NCBI GenBank assembly: GCA_038380435.1
Contig: JAWZYU010000007.1
Span: forward strand, 26,887,001 to 26,951,000
DNA: 64,000 nucleotides
DNA from: Ryuthela nishihirai
Taxonomy: Eukaryota > Arthropoda > Arachnida > Araneae > Heptathelidae
Direction: 5' to 3'
Position numbers and translations under genes: made by a program
Shown here: in pieces, positions 23,004 through 33,295 of the stretch
Numbering within the stretch: the stretch's first letter is position 1
How the letters are laid out: each line of letters opens with the position of its first letter
The notes under the pieces: model-generated
What the model saw: the letters and a program-made list of their open reading frames with translations, nothing else
What the model was told of the DNA's origin: nothing
Database searches by the model: none

Positions 23004-23735
23004 CATATTTATGTACATTATTATTGCGTCAAAAAATACGGAATAATAATAAAAATACTCCGTGTAACGTGGAAATTTCTTTTAATGCTGGTCTCCCCGG
23101 AACGTATCTCCCGCGTTAAACTGGAGTTACCTGTATCCAAAAAAATACTTTAATTTACTCCTATTTTGCGTTAACTAAAGAATCTTGCGAATTAAACGTC
23201 TTAGATTGCATTAAACTTATTACAATTTAGAAACAGAAAGAATTTATCTTATTCTTAAACTCTGATTGAATACTTTGTTAAAATTAAATCACGGGAATAT
23301 CATATCATCTGACTGTCACTCAGTAGGAATTGTAATCCCCTTTCGTAACATATTGGCAGATTTCCAACAGAAATCCCCAAATGCAAATGAGATATCTCAA
23401 TCTATTATTCATGAATGACAACGTATATTTCTCCCTTAACAAATGATGCCTTGTCATGCACTTAGTACCAAAATAACTCACTGAAGCATAAATTCAATCC
23501 ATCATTGTGCCGTAACTATTCTCTTTCACGCCCATTTTGGCAGAAAATTCTCGCCGATACATTTCACACAAACCATTCTTCGAGAAACCATAGTGTTTTG
23601 AATCACAGTGCCATAGCAGGTTAAGGTGTAAAGGAAAGGAAAGCACCTTCTTCGTCAGACCATTTTAATACGAAATACATTTCTTTAGACAAGTAACTAG
23701 GTTGTAATTAATGACAGACAAATAGTGGCTTCACA
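23004..23735. other. No recognisable feature
   Basis: AT-rich sequence with neither family motifs nor terminal repeats. Confidence 0.4.
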
Positions 23736-24110
23736 TTGGGTTGGGATGTTTTACCTCTGAACGCCACTATTTTTGTACGCAATGGGCTAAGTGACCAGGT
23801 CACAAGGATCCTGAAGGCTCAGAAGTTGTGGGAGGGAACCCACTGGACAGCTGTTGGGAGATAGATGTTAGCCATCCGTCAAAGCCATCCAGTGTGTTCT
23901 TTAACGTAGAGAGGTATGACTCTCCCACACACGGAACACGGCTTATCGTCCCATCCGACATCCTTTTCAAGCCCATCGGTGTCCCTACTGACCAACGGCG
24001 GGGTAGTGAGTTATGCGGAGATAAATCTCAACACTGGCCCAGGCAGGACATGAACCTGGGAACTTCCGATTACAAGCCTGGAGTGCTTTCTATTGTACCA
24101 CCCTTATCCC
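23736..24110 (-). mobile_element. SINE-B copy, diverged, near full length
   Basis: The minus-strand 3' end (GGTAAAACATCCCAACCCAA) and the tRNA-like head near 24050-24110 are both present. Many substitutions make it one of the older copies. The 121-codon plus frame is accidental. Confidence 0.88.
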
Positions 24111-24204
24111 TGACTTCATTATACTCAAATTATAAATCATATCCTGCATGTATAGGGGTTTATCAAAATAATGGAAACACGTACTGTTTGTAGAGAATAT
24201 TTTA

Positions 24205-25450
24205 TTAATAAGCTGTAGGTCCACCTCGTGCGTTCAGAACAGACGCAATTCGAAGTGGAATAGACTTATGCAAGTCATGCACATACAGTAATGGAACGTG
24301 GGACCATTCTTCCTGTGACATATGGTCCAGCTGTGTCAGTGATGCTGGAGGTGGAAAGTGTGATCTAACCTTCAGCTCCAGATATTCCCACAAATATTCA
24401 TTAATAGTGAGGTCTGAAGATTGAGGTGGACACAGTGGCTGCTGTACCTCATCCTCATGCTCTGCAAACCACAACTTGACACGTTTCGCACAATGCACGG
24501 GTGCATTATCCGCTTGAAACCACGGACGGTCTTTAGGGAACAATGCCCGCAACATTGGGTGCAGGTCCCTGAGAATGGATTCGTACGTTGCGGATGTGAC
24601 ACGATGCTGCAGAATAATCAACGGCCCTAATTCTATCAGAATAACTAATGGCTCTAAGGAATGCCATGACATGGCACCCTAGAGCATCAAGGATCCACCT
24701 CCATGCTTCACAGTCCGAACCAAACAGTCGGGGTAGTACGCTACTACAGGTTTTCCCCAGATGTAGCCGTCCCATGGCCGAGTGGTTAGCACCCTTGGCT
24801 ACTGATTTAAGGTACCTGGGTTCGAGCCCCGGGTAAGGCATGGATGTATGTGTTGTTTTTCTGCTGAGCTCCTGCCATCCTCTCAGACCTACTCTGGCAT
24901 ATAAACTGACAGGCTCCTGTCAGACCTCTGTGGCAAGCAGCTGCTTGAGGGGGTATTTATTTTATTTTTTATTTACACTCTACCAGTGGTGGGAAACAAT
25001 GTGTATCACGATTCATCAGACCAGATGACACGTTGGCAGTCTTTAGTATCACAGTTTTCATGTGCTTTACTCGTTTTGTTGCACTGATGTTGGTAATCAG
25101 AGGTTTGTGGATTGCAGCACGGCCATAAATACCGGCACAGTGAAGTTCCCGACGAATTGTTTTGACGGAAACGGGATCATTCCGACTGGTGTTCATCTCT
25201 GCTGCTATTTACGGTGCCGTGCTCTTTTGCTTCCATTGTACAATCCATGCCAACGTTCGCCTATCCCTATCTGACTACTTGGTATGGCATCTACAATTTG
25301 TACGTTTAGAGGCAACGCCCTGTCTTCTCTGATAGGTAGTCATAATCTGGGATACAGTTCCTTGTGTTACACCTACTATATCCGCAGTTCTGGTTAATCA
25401 AGCTCGTGTAAGACGAGCACCAATGATCATGCCTTTTTGGAGGTCACTGA
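24205..25450 (-). pseudogene. Tc1-like transposase, interrupted
   Basis: Cut-and-paste transposase with recognisable parts in order. The N-terminal helix-turn-helix (DLQKGMIIGARL ... GVTQGTVSQIM) is at about 25430-25330. The second DNA-binding part (PVSVKTIRRELHCAGIYGRA) is near 25180-25110. The catalytic C-terminus is at 24672-24205, with FQADNAPVH for the second Asp and SSDLTINEYLWE for the third acidic residue. Stops and frameshifts separate the parts, and the SINE lies between the VECK and HLGK stretches. The C-terminal piece alone is open for 155 codons. Not functional. Confidence 0.9.
24765..24973 (+). mobile_element. SINE-A copy inside the Tc1 transposase
   Basis: Complete head (AGCCGTCCCATGGCCGAGTG), B box near 24820 and GCTGCTTGAGGGGGTATTTA end. 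It is younger than the Tc1 element it interrupts. The frames at 24533-24841 and 24648-24836 run across its edge. Confidence 0.92.
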
Positions 25451-25637
25451 GATCTGATATTGTCGACAATTACACCACAACAGTTGTTTCACCTGCGCCT
25501 GTGGCACTGCTAGGTGATAACCGACATCGTACTTCTCCCCTTTATGTACCTCACATCGCGAGTGAGATCGTCCCTGTGATATGCATACGCGCATTACGAG
25601 TACTCCAATCAGTGTTTCCATTATTTTGATAAACCCC

Positions 25638-25863
25638 TGTGATTTATTGAAGAGTGTTATATCCAGGATACCTGAGTTTTGTGATACCTGAGTTTTGTGG
25701 TATACATATATTAAGAAAAGGACTGAGTATACCTGTATTGTATCTACCTGTATCGACCATAATACCAGTTTAGTAACATAATCTAATAGTTTTCTTTAGT
25801 GAGTATTAGTGTAATTGTACAACTAGGGAGTATTCTTACAGTTAAGGTCACCAGCGGCAATAG
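25638..25863. other. Short unrecognised spacer
   Basis: Contains a local GATACCTGAGTTTTGTG duplication (near 25668-25700). Nothing else was seen. Confidence 0.45.
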
Positions 25864-25871
25864 TTGGGAGG

Positions 25872-26151
25872 CATGGGCGTCCGCAGAGGGGGGAAAACAG
25901 GACACTTGCCCCACCCGCCCCCTGGAATTGAGTAAAAAATACCTCAAATTATAATCGTAACAATTTAAACGTAATTAATTTACATACATTATGTGTGTGT
26001 TTTTGTATTGACGCAATACCGTATTCTATAATCTACTTGTTAAAAAAAACCCTAAAAAATTAAATAATTAGATAAAAATTTATTGATGTAATTATTTGTC
26101 TCCAAGCTTTGTCCCCCCCTCCCCTTGCAAAATTTTCTGCGGACGCCCATG
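25872..26151. mobile_element. hAT-type MITE with 8-bp target duplication
   Basis: The ends CATGGGCGTCCGCAGA (25872) and TCTGCGGACGCCCATG (to 26151) are exact inverted repeats. They are flanked by TTGGGAGG (25864-25871) and TTGAGAGG (26152-26159), an 8-bp duplication with one change. The 280-bp interior is AT-rich and non-coding. The 8-bp duplication points to hAT. Confidence 0.88.
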
Positions 26152-26159
26152 TTGAGAGG

Positions 26160-26486
26160 CAACCTTCGAACAGCTTGTCAAAGTTCCGTGAATAGTTTCG
26201 TCTGCAGGCTTGTATACACTTATAATGCTCATGTTACCAAAAATAGTATTTTTCAGGAAAAGAGCTGTCTCTTCAGTTGGCATTAGATTGTCGATTCCAA
26301 AAGTATGGATTGTCGGTTTTTATGAGTACAGAGGTGCCACACCTTGTTGGGAAGGCGATGAGATATATAGCAATAGAATTTTAAACCTATCACCTGGTTT
26401 GAGGTGCATTTCAGATAACAGTGCAATATCAATTGCAAACTAAGAACAAATTGATCGAATTGTAGAATATCACATGAGATGTCATG
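26160..26486. other. No recognisable feature
   Basis: A 77-codon plus frame (26210-26443) has no family resemblance. Confidence 0.35.
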
Positions 26487-26718
26487 TACAGTCGCTCAAA
26501 AAAGTATCCGAACACTACGGTTGATTACAGAATTCAGAAAAAATATCTGGCAACGATTTTTTTTAGAAATTTTTTTAGCAACCTTCGTGTCACGTGACAC
26601 GAAGCAACCTTCGTGACACGAAGGTTGCTAAAAAATTTCTAAAAAAAATCGTTGCCAGATATTTTTTCTGAATTCTGTAATCAACCGTAGTGTTCGGATA
26701 CTTTTCTGAGCGACTGTA
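26487..26718. mobile_element. Palindromic Tc1/mariner MITE, 232 bp
   Basis: Almost the entire element is one palindrome. TACAGTCGCTCAAAAAAGTA at the left pairs with the right end at 26699-26718, and the arms meet around CACGTGACACGAAGCAACCT. TA flanks the ends. This is the most compact copy of the family. Confidence 0.92.
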
Positions 26719-26949
26719 CTACATAGGGAACTCATGAAGTATTTAGCTGAAAAAACAAATGAGGTTCACCGTGAGTGGGTTCTAACCCACACTTTCCAGA
26801 GAAATGCAAGGCAGCTTCACTATCAGTGGCTAATCTCTTCTTCAGCTAATATGGCTAATAAACATTTCCGAATATTGTTCGATTTGCTCGTGGCGTCATC
26901 TATGTCGGGAAAAGGACAAACAAGTTGCCACATTAGCTGCTGAAAAGGT

Positions 26950-27060
26950 TAGCCACTAATAGTGTGGTGGTCAGCATGCCTGACATTTTAACTGGGAGAC
27001 ATGGTTTTGAATCCCACTCAAGGCAAAACTCATTTTTTCAGCTACTTTATTCATGAATTC
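26950..27060 (+). repeat. tRNA-like SINE remnant
   Basis: GTGGTGGTCAGCATGCCTGA resembles an A-box arm and GGTTTTGAATCCCACTC a B-box arm. CAAAACTCATTTTTTCAGCT follows, a phrase also found after the B-box-like GGTTCGAATCCC near 28748. Confidence 0.5.
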
Positions 27061-27084
27061 CATCTGTAAAGGATATCTATCATG

Positions 27085-27608
27085 CAACTTGGAGACGTGG
27101 GTTTATTGCAATCCATTTCCAGTAGATCCTCTCACATGTAGGAATACACGGCAACGAGCTTGCAGATCTGACCGCCAAAAAAAAATTCCAGACTAAGAAT
27201 TATGTATCTAATTTCCTCTTTCTTTCAGTGACTGTAAGATTTTTATTTCATACCTCATAATACAGCATCGCCTCGTCCAATAACAGAAAGACTCCAGCCT
27301 TTCCTCCTCTAGGACTCTCGTCCTAGAGGACGAAAAATGACCAGCTCTGGTGAGATTTCCGTCCCTCGGAAATCTCACCAGAGCTGAGGAGACCCTTCTC
27401 CACTCATCTTTGAGTTGGAACCATCTACAAAAATTCTACATTTCACACCGTTATTAGAGTCAACATTGTAACTGTGCTACCTGCACCACACTTGAGACTG
27501 TTCCTCACATCCTACTTAACTGTCTCCTCTACAATTCTGATTGAGCAGTTCTCTTTCAGGAGCTTAAAGCCGTCGGATTCTCCGATTACTCAATTACTTC
27601 CCTTCTAG
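27085..27608 (+). mobile_element. Jockey-like LINE, 3' end remnant with RNase H tail
   Basis: One frame at about 27128-27260 reads L-S-H-V-G-I-H-G-N-E-L-A-D-L-T-A-K, the classical end of a LINE RNase H domain. Further on (27465-27545) CNCATC...ETVPHILLNCLLYN matches the Cys-rich tail common in Jockey-type proteins. Frames shift between them and an inserted hairpin lies at 27305-27386. The upstream RT is absent. It is unrelated to the RTE copies, which have no RNase H. Confidence 0.72.
27305..27386. repeat. Two adjacent perfect hairpins (11-bp and 20-bp stems)
   Basis: TCCTCTAGGAC pairs with 27320-27330 across a 4-nt loop. CAGCTCTGGTGAGATTTCCG (27342-27361) pairs exactly with 27367-27386 across a 5-nt loop. 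They lie within the LINE remnant, between the RNase H tail and the Cys-rich tail. Confidence 0.88.
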
Positions 27609-27749
27609 GTACAGTCGATGAAAAAAGTATCCGAACACTATGGTCGATTACAGAATTCAGAAAAAATATTTTTTGGCAACGATTTTTTTTAGAAATTAGT
27701 GATCTGGCAACCTTCGTGTCACGTGATTACAGAATTCAGGAAAAAAATC

Positions 27750-27848
27750 TGGAGCGTGTACAGCAACTGTACACGCTCCAGTTACCGTTCACAGCAAACT
27801 GGAGCGTGTGCAGTTACTGCACATGCTCCAGTTTGCTGTGAACGGTAA
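27750..27848. repeat. Paired hairpins at the edge of the 118-bp array
   Basis: CTGGAGCGTGTACAG and CTGTACACGCTCCAG form a 15-bp stem with a 3-nt loop (27750-27782). Immediately after it, GTTACCGTTCACAGCAAACT... (27781-27814) pairs with 27815-27848 in a 34-bp stem with one mismatch. Confidence 0.85.
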
Positions 27849-28221
27849 CTGCACACGCTCAATATTTCCGTGAGTGAGCCCACACGATCCAGGTCTTTGT
27901 GAGCTCACACGATCCAATGTGCTGTGAACATTAACCGCAACCGTTCCAGTTTGCTGTGAACGGTAACTGCACACGCTCAATATTTCCGTGAGTGAGCCCA
28001 CACGATCCAGGTCTTTGTGAGCTCACACGATCCAATGTGCTGTGAACATTAACCGCAACCGTTCCAGTTTGCTGTGAACGGTAACTGCACACGCTCAATA
28101 TTTCCGTGAGTGAGCCCACACGATCCAGGTCTTTGTGAGCTCACACGATCCAATGTGCTGTGAACATTAACCACAACCGCTCCAGTTTGCTGTGAACGGT
28201 AACTGCACACGCTCCATATTC
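27815..28221. repeat. 118-bp tandem repeat, about 3.5 units
   Basis: GTTTGCTGTGAACGGTAACT starts at 27831, 27949, 28067 and 28185, exactly 118 bases apart each time. Units are almost identical. Each contains related sub-motifs (CTGTGAACGGTAAC, CTGTGAACATTAACC; CACACGATCCA twice), suggesting an older shorter period. Confidence 0.95.
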
Positions 28222-28454
28222 ATTGCATTATATATTCATACGCATTATATATATTAAAAAAGTATCCGAACACTATGGTCGATTACAGAATTCAGAAAAA
28301 ATATCTGGCAACGATTTTTTTTAGGTTGGCAGATCACTAATTTCTAAAAAAATCGTTGCCAGATATTTTTTCTGAATTCTGTAATCGACCATAGTGTTCG
28401 ATACTTTTTTTGAGCGACTGTACTCACCAGAACAGTAAGCACAGCGAACAGTAA

Positions 28455-28524
28455 GCTGCAGCGATATTTTTTCTGAATTCTGTAATCGACCATAGTGTTC
28501 GGATACTTTTTTTGAGCGACTGTA
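28455..28524. repeat. Duplicated MITE right end with flank
   Basis: The terminal segment of the MITE plus the downstream CTCACCAGAACAGTAAGC is repeated: one copy ends at 28422 and the other at 28524. This is a local tandem duplication of about 100 bp. Confidence 0.8.
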
Positions 28525-29507
28525 CTCACCAGAACAGTAAGCTGCAGCGAACGCACATTCGACTACTAGAAGATTTCTTGGAGAACATCGGTCTCTTCCG
28601 TAAAATCTAATATATTTCTTTCATTTGCTTCTAGCTTAACTTTCTTTTTTGTTTATAGGACTTATAATCCTATAATCCTGCTCTAACTGGTGTAGGGAAG
28701 CCTCTTATTGGAGGCTAATTCCACCACGATCTGACATTAATTCGAACTTAAGGCATGGGTTCGAATCCCACTTACGGTTAAACTCATTTTTAGCTTCACT
28801 ACTTCGTGAGTCCCTTGTATACAGTATATCACATGTGAAGCTAGTGAATTATTAATATAACGTCATCAGCGTGAGTGACAAACTGTTAAATTCCATCATG
28901 TGAGAGGCAGTTTTTGGTTATCCAAAGTGACGTCCACAGGACGCCACAAATGAACACATACAATATTCGCAAAGCTTATACCAATATATTTTAGACTCAA
29001 TTTCTGAGAAACAGCTTAATAAATTTATAGCGCTTGCCTGCCAGGATCCCACAACGTTCGTATCTGGTTAATAACCCTTGGGTAGCTTTGGGATTAATGC
29101 AAATTTATACTTATAACTCTGCCTTAGATTTTGCCATTTTCTTTCGACTTTGGTCTGCCAACATTTTCCCATTGCTCTTCATTTCGAAGAATCAACTGAA
29201 ATATCTCTTTGTAACATTTTTAGGATGATGCTCAAATCGAATTTTTTTAAATCATTTATTTTTTTTCAGACAAATTCAAATAAATCATTCCTTATTTACA
29301 GATGTCCCACAAAGCTAACAGCTTATCTGCAGGAGAGAACAATACATTGACATAAAACACAATACCTTCTTTCTGCCTTAATCTGTTAATCTTAATATAT
29401 TTATATCACATTGCATTTACTATGTACTATCTTATTATTTCAGTTGAGAATTTCGGCATTCAATAATATGCTCTCTTTACTAAAAGTTACCGTTTTTCAT
29501 ATAGAAT
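28525..29507. other. Mostly unrecognised; one B-box-like tRNA remnant
   Basis: GGCATGGGTTCGAATCCCAC near 28743-28762 is a B-box-like remnant. The rest is AT-rich with no coding signature. Confidence 0.4.
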
Positions 29508-29720
29508 ATGTTTGGCTCAGTCGGTAGTGTACTATGCTCGTGATCTGCAACTCCCAGATTCGAGTCACAACTCTGCCATGTTGAGATTTATCTCCGCTAA
29601 TACCCACCGTGCCATCAGTGAGAAAGGAAACACCGATGCACTTTGAATGTCCTTTGTATAGGAAGTTAAGCCGTGGCCCCTTGTACATGAGAGCCGAATC
29701 CTGTGCACGTTGAGTTGGAT
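29508..29720 (+). mobile_element. SINE-B copy, 3'-truncated
   Basis: The tRNA-like head (TGGCTCAGTCGGTAGTGTAC, B box in AGATTCGAGTCA), GAGATTTATCTCCGC and GTTAAGCCGTGGCCCC are followed up to CCTGTGCACGTTGAG. Fairly diverged. Confidence 0.85.
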
Positions 29721-29744
29721 TGTGTAATTCTGAGATTGCTGTTT

Positions 29745-30425
29745 TCTACTGAGCTGCACTTTTTTGGAGGCTAAAAAATGGGCTACAATGTCCTGGTCAC
29801 AGTGATCCCGAGGGTTGGGTTGGGTAGTTTTACCTCTGAGCGGCACTTTTTTGCACACCATGGGCTAAATGGCCAGGTCACATGGACCCCGAAGGCTCAG
29901 AGAAGGTTGGGGGAGGGGACCCACTGGAACAACTGTTGGGAGACAGATGGTAGCCTCCCGTCAAGGCCATCCAGCGTGTTCTTTAACGTGCACAGGGTAT
30001 GGCTCTCCTGCACATGGGGCCACGGCTTAACGTCCCATCCGACGGACGGCGGCCTTTCCGAGCCATCGGTGTCCCCTACTGACCGTGGGCACGGCGGGGA
30101 ATTTTGCGGAGATAAATCTCAACGCTGACCCAGCTGGGACTCGAACCTGGGAACTACAGATTACGAGCCCGGCGCGCTACCGACTGAGCCACCCCCGCCC
30201 CGTGATCCCGAGGACTTAGAGGAGGTTGGAGGAAGGAGACACACTGATAGCTGTTGGGAGGCAAATGGCATCCTCCCTTCAAGGCCATCCAGAGTGTTCT
30301 TTGACGTGCATAGGGTATGGCTCTCCTGCACATAGCGGCATGGCTTAACATCCCATCCAACGGATGGAATCCTTTCCAAGCCAATCAGTGTCCCCTACCA
30401 ACCGAGGTCAGGGCAGGGAGTTTTG
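29745..30425 (-). mobile_element. Older SINE-B copy split by a younger SINE-B
   Basis: The two parts, 29745-29813 and 30214-30425, are contiguous once the insert at 29814-30201 is removed. GTGATCCCGAGG stands at both junctions (29802-29813 and 30202-30213). The 5' head is missing after about 30425. Confidence 0.85.
29814..30201 (-). mobile_element. SINE-B copy, full length, nested in another SINE-B
   Basis: Complete from GGGGCGGGGGTGGCTCAGTC (reverse strand, 30201) to GGTAAAACTACCCAACCCAA (29814). A 12-bp target duplication flanks it. Frames of 70-116 codons here are SINE frames, not proteins. Confidence 0.93.
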
Positions 30426-30429
30426 TGTA

Positions 30430-30614
30430 GATCCTGTGCATCTTAAAGAACACCTGAGATGACCTTGAGGAGAGGGTTGAATCTGTCTCTCAAGAGCTAT
30501 CCACTATGCTTTCTTTCCCCTACTTAACTCTGAGAGCTTGGGGCTCTTGTGACCTGGCTCTTTAATCCATTTTGGACACAAACCTGTGCTCAGATGTAAA
30601 ACCACAACACCAAC
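30430..30614 (+). mobile_element. SINE-B copy, 3' half, diverged
   Basis: Reads CCTGTGCATCTTAAAGAACA through GTGACCTGGC to GTAAAACCACAACACCAAC. The head is missing and it lies in inverse orientation to its neighbour. Confidence 0.75.
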
Positions 30615-31707
30615 AACATATGGTATTCGACAGTTCGAACACTAAACAGGAAAAACGAAGTCCCAAGACGAATTCTTTTTGTCCATATATAATTTTTAAA
30701 TGTTTGAACCAGTGTTTTCGCAAATTTCTTTAAGACATCAGTCAAAACTTGTTTTATACATGATACAAATTTAGTTTCCTGATTTCAATTCATTAAAAAT
30801 TCGTTCACGCTTCCTATTTGGTTCTAACGTTTTGAGCACTACAGTAAATGCACTGAATTCTTCCATAAATTCTATCTCTCCAGCCAAATTTTTCCACTTG
30901 TCAAATGAAACCTTATCGTGGATACATTCGTATCGTAATTAATTCGCGAAAAGTTGCGGCACCTTCCACTCGCTTAGTTAGTCTCATTCAATTGCAACCA
31001 GCCGCCAAATTTCCAAAATCTCAAAAGGCTATTGGATGTCAAAATTACATTGAGGAATTCCTCTGAACGAAGTTAATGTAAATAGAATCACTACTTCAAT
31101 GAGTTAACCAATACTAAACAGATACGAACAGAAGTCTCCGAATATTCGTTGAACATAACTCTCTAAATAACATATAAATATACACTGAAAGGAGATCTCT
31201 GCTCCATTCAGCTGTAATGATGCAAAGAACCGGCCAGGCATATCACCTAATGTTCGAGCTACAAAGGTGATATTCTCTCTTCTGAATGGGAACGGAATCA
31301 GAGTTTCCAGATCAATGTCGCCTATTGATCTAATCACCTGTGGCTACTTCCTAAACTGTTTCACAATCCTGTTCAAGTTCATTAAAGCACAGAATCGCTT
31401 ATGTGTCTACATGGTGTGTTCACTCGGGAATAATCGAAAGTTATCAAGTGCTTTGTGCTTCTAGTGGATACGCTTTTATCTAAATGTGAACAAAATAGGA
31501 ACTTCGCATTTAGGACGACACAACTAACATTTATTATGTACCCAATACTTTACACAAACGTCCCTCTTTCCAGGGTGCCATGAGTCTCTAGAAACCATTG
31601 ATGCACAACACCTTTCAGCTGTTTACCAATGTCTGCTGGTTATTAAACAGATCATTCTTACGCTTAAGCGTGACTGGCTAAAATAAATATCACATCAAGC
31701 AACACTC
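30615..31707. other. 1.1 kb without recognised features
   Basis: AT-rich sequence. The overlapping frames at 31104-31337 and 31267-31464 have no family resemblance. Confidence 0.4.
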
Positions 31708-32085
31708 GAGGAATGGGCTGTTTTATCACCTAGCGGCACTTTTATGCTCGCATTGTGCTAAATGGCTAGGTCATAAAGATCCTAAAGGCTAATAGAAAGT
31801 TGGGGATGGGAATCCACTGGAAAGCAGTTAAGAGACAGATGAAAGCCTCTTCTCAAGGCTATTCAGCATATACCTTAACGTGCACAGAGTAGGTTCTCCT
31901 ACGCACGAGCTTAACGTCGAATATTCCACATACGGTGGTTTTTCCAAGCCAGTAGATGCCCTACTTCTTACCGAGAACAGGGTGAGAGTTATTTGAGATT
32001 AATCTCAAAGCAGGATCAGTTGGGACTCGAATCTGAGAACTGCAGATTGAGAGCCTGGCATGCTACCGACTGATGCAACACTGCT
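31708..32085 (-). mobile_element. SINE-B copy, strongly diverged
   Basis: The order of SINE-B blocks is preserved (ACCTAGCGGCACTTTTATGC, TCAAGGCTATTCAGC, GATTAATCTCAA, GGGACTCGAATC) despite many substitutions. An old copy. Confidence 0.8.
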
Positions 32086-32788
32086 TCAAACTCTCTCGGA
32101 GTGACAGTCCAATGCACCAAGCTAGAAAAGCTTCCTGGATCAGTGTCTTCAGTTACAGTCGACAACTTTCGATGGCTGGCACCGTGGAATAAAGCTTAGA
32201 GTCCTCAAGAGAGGAAATTTTGATCCGTGCTTGGTAGCTGTTGGAGAACCCTAAATGTAATCAAGATATCAGGGATTCCTTTCTCACCTGGCTCAAGGCA
32301 GTTTTTCACTTTTTCAATTTCTCAAGGCAATTTATATTGAAGACAACAGCTTCAATTCATATAAAAATAATTTAACGAGAATCAGTCGTAATAAGTTATA
32401 TATCTAAATGAAAATTCAACAGGTTAAGAACAATGTAGGTGATATCAAAATCCTCAGAAAATAATTAACTGAAAATAATTGGTTTTACCCTGAGTGGTAT
32501 TCGAACCCACGTCTCCTAGCAACATTTCATTGGAATTTAATTCAATAAGAATTAAATTCATATAAAAATATAAATTAGAAAATTTTTTAAAATATAATGT
32601 ATGTGCAGTAAAAATAAATTAAATAGGCCAATGATGAAATTACGCAGTCAATCCATGTTCAAAAGAAAACAGAGCGAAAATATTTTTTTTTTCAATTAGC
32701 AAAAGAAACCACTTTGGTCTCAATAGCTTCGTTTTAAACTAATAAAAAATTTAGTAAATGAACTCATCATTGGCATATTTTATAATAC
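32086..32788. other. Unrecognised, with a tRNA-like remnant near 32490-32530
   Basis: GAGTGGTATTCGAACCCACG on the minus strand gives a B-box-like motif. The remainder is AT-rich. Confidence 0.4.
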
Positions 32789-33265
32789 TCTTACCACATA
32801 AGGAATCTGGCAACCGAAAGCAAAAAGTAACACCCAATGAATAAGAACTTTGGGAGAATTTGAGGAAGAACAGTGGAGCGTGTAACGGTCGTGTGTTTAA
32901 CGGTCAAGAGTTCGAAAATGGACAGTTAGCTGTTCTGAGACAGTGCGCGTTAAGTGTAAAGAATTATCCGTATGTGTTGTATACGCGGGAAGTATAAAAG
33001 TGATATCTTTTATGTGATGTGTACGCGGATGTTCAAGCGACATGGTAATCAAATAAAAAGGTAATATTTAGTGGAATAGACAGAGCTAATGTTGTGTGCT
33101 CTGCGCAGGAAGATTGATGACTTGTGTATGGTTAATAGTTGATTTGTTAATAAGATACTTCATCCATATTTTCTTTGTAACAATTTACCTTGTATTGAAT
33201 TTGGGTTTGAAATATAGCTTTTAATACTCACGCTCAGTGGGTATCCATTTTTGTAATCCACAACA
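32789..33265 (+). repeat. 5' LTR
   Basis: 477 bp ending in GTAATCCACAACA. Its first bases, TCTTACCACA, correspond to TGTTACGACA of the 3' LTR, so the canonical TG start is mutated here. Contains TATAAA at 32993-32998 and AATAAA at 33052-33057. Confidence 0.9.
32985..33002 (+). promoter_or_regulatory. LTR TATA-box promoter
   Basis: GCGGGAAGTATAAAAGTG carries a consensus TATA box about 200 bp into the LTR. An AATAAA signal follows about 60 bp later, the expected U3-R arrangement. Confidence 0.7.
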
Positions 33266-33267
33266 TT

Positions 33268-33285
33268 TGGTGTCAGAAGCGGGAT
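33268..33285 (+). other. Primer-binding-site-like motif
   Basis: TGGTGTCAGAAGCGGGAT begins two bases after the 5' LTR. Starting with TGG, it would pair with a tRNA 3' CCA end. The tRNA species was not determined. Confidence 0.7.
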
Positions 33286-33295
33286 AATTTATTGA

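Larger units (their letters stand above)
24152..25637 (-). mobile_element. Tc1-like DNA transposon with nested SINE
   Basis: AGGGGTTTATCAAAATAATG at 24152-24171 is the inverse of 25616-25636, giving terminal inverted repeats of about 26 bp. The interior encodes a Tc1 transposase on the minus strand, split by SINE-A at 24765. Without the SINE the element is about 1.28 kb, close to the usual Tc1 size of 1.3-1.6 kb. Confidence 0.92.
27610..28422. mobile_element. Tc1/mariner MITE complex holding a tandem repeat
   Basis: A left MITE end (TACAGTCGATGAAAAAAGTA, 27610) and a right end (TTTTTTTGAGCGACTGTA, to 28422) enclose partial arms at 27640-27745 and 28255-28422. The 118-bp repeat array at 27750-28221 lies between them. 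The array may have grown inside a MITE, or two MITEs may flank it. Confidence 0.75.
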
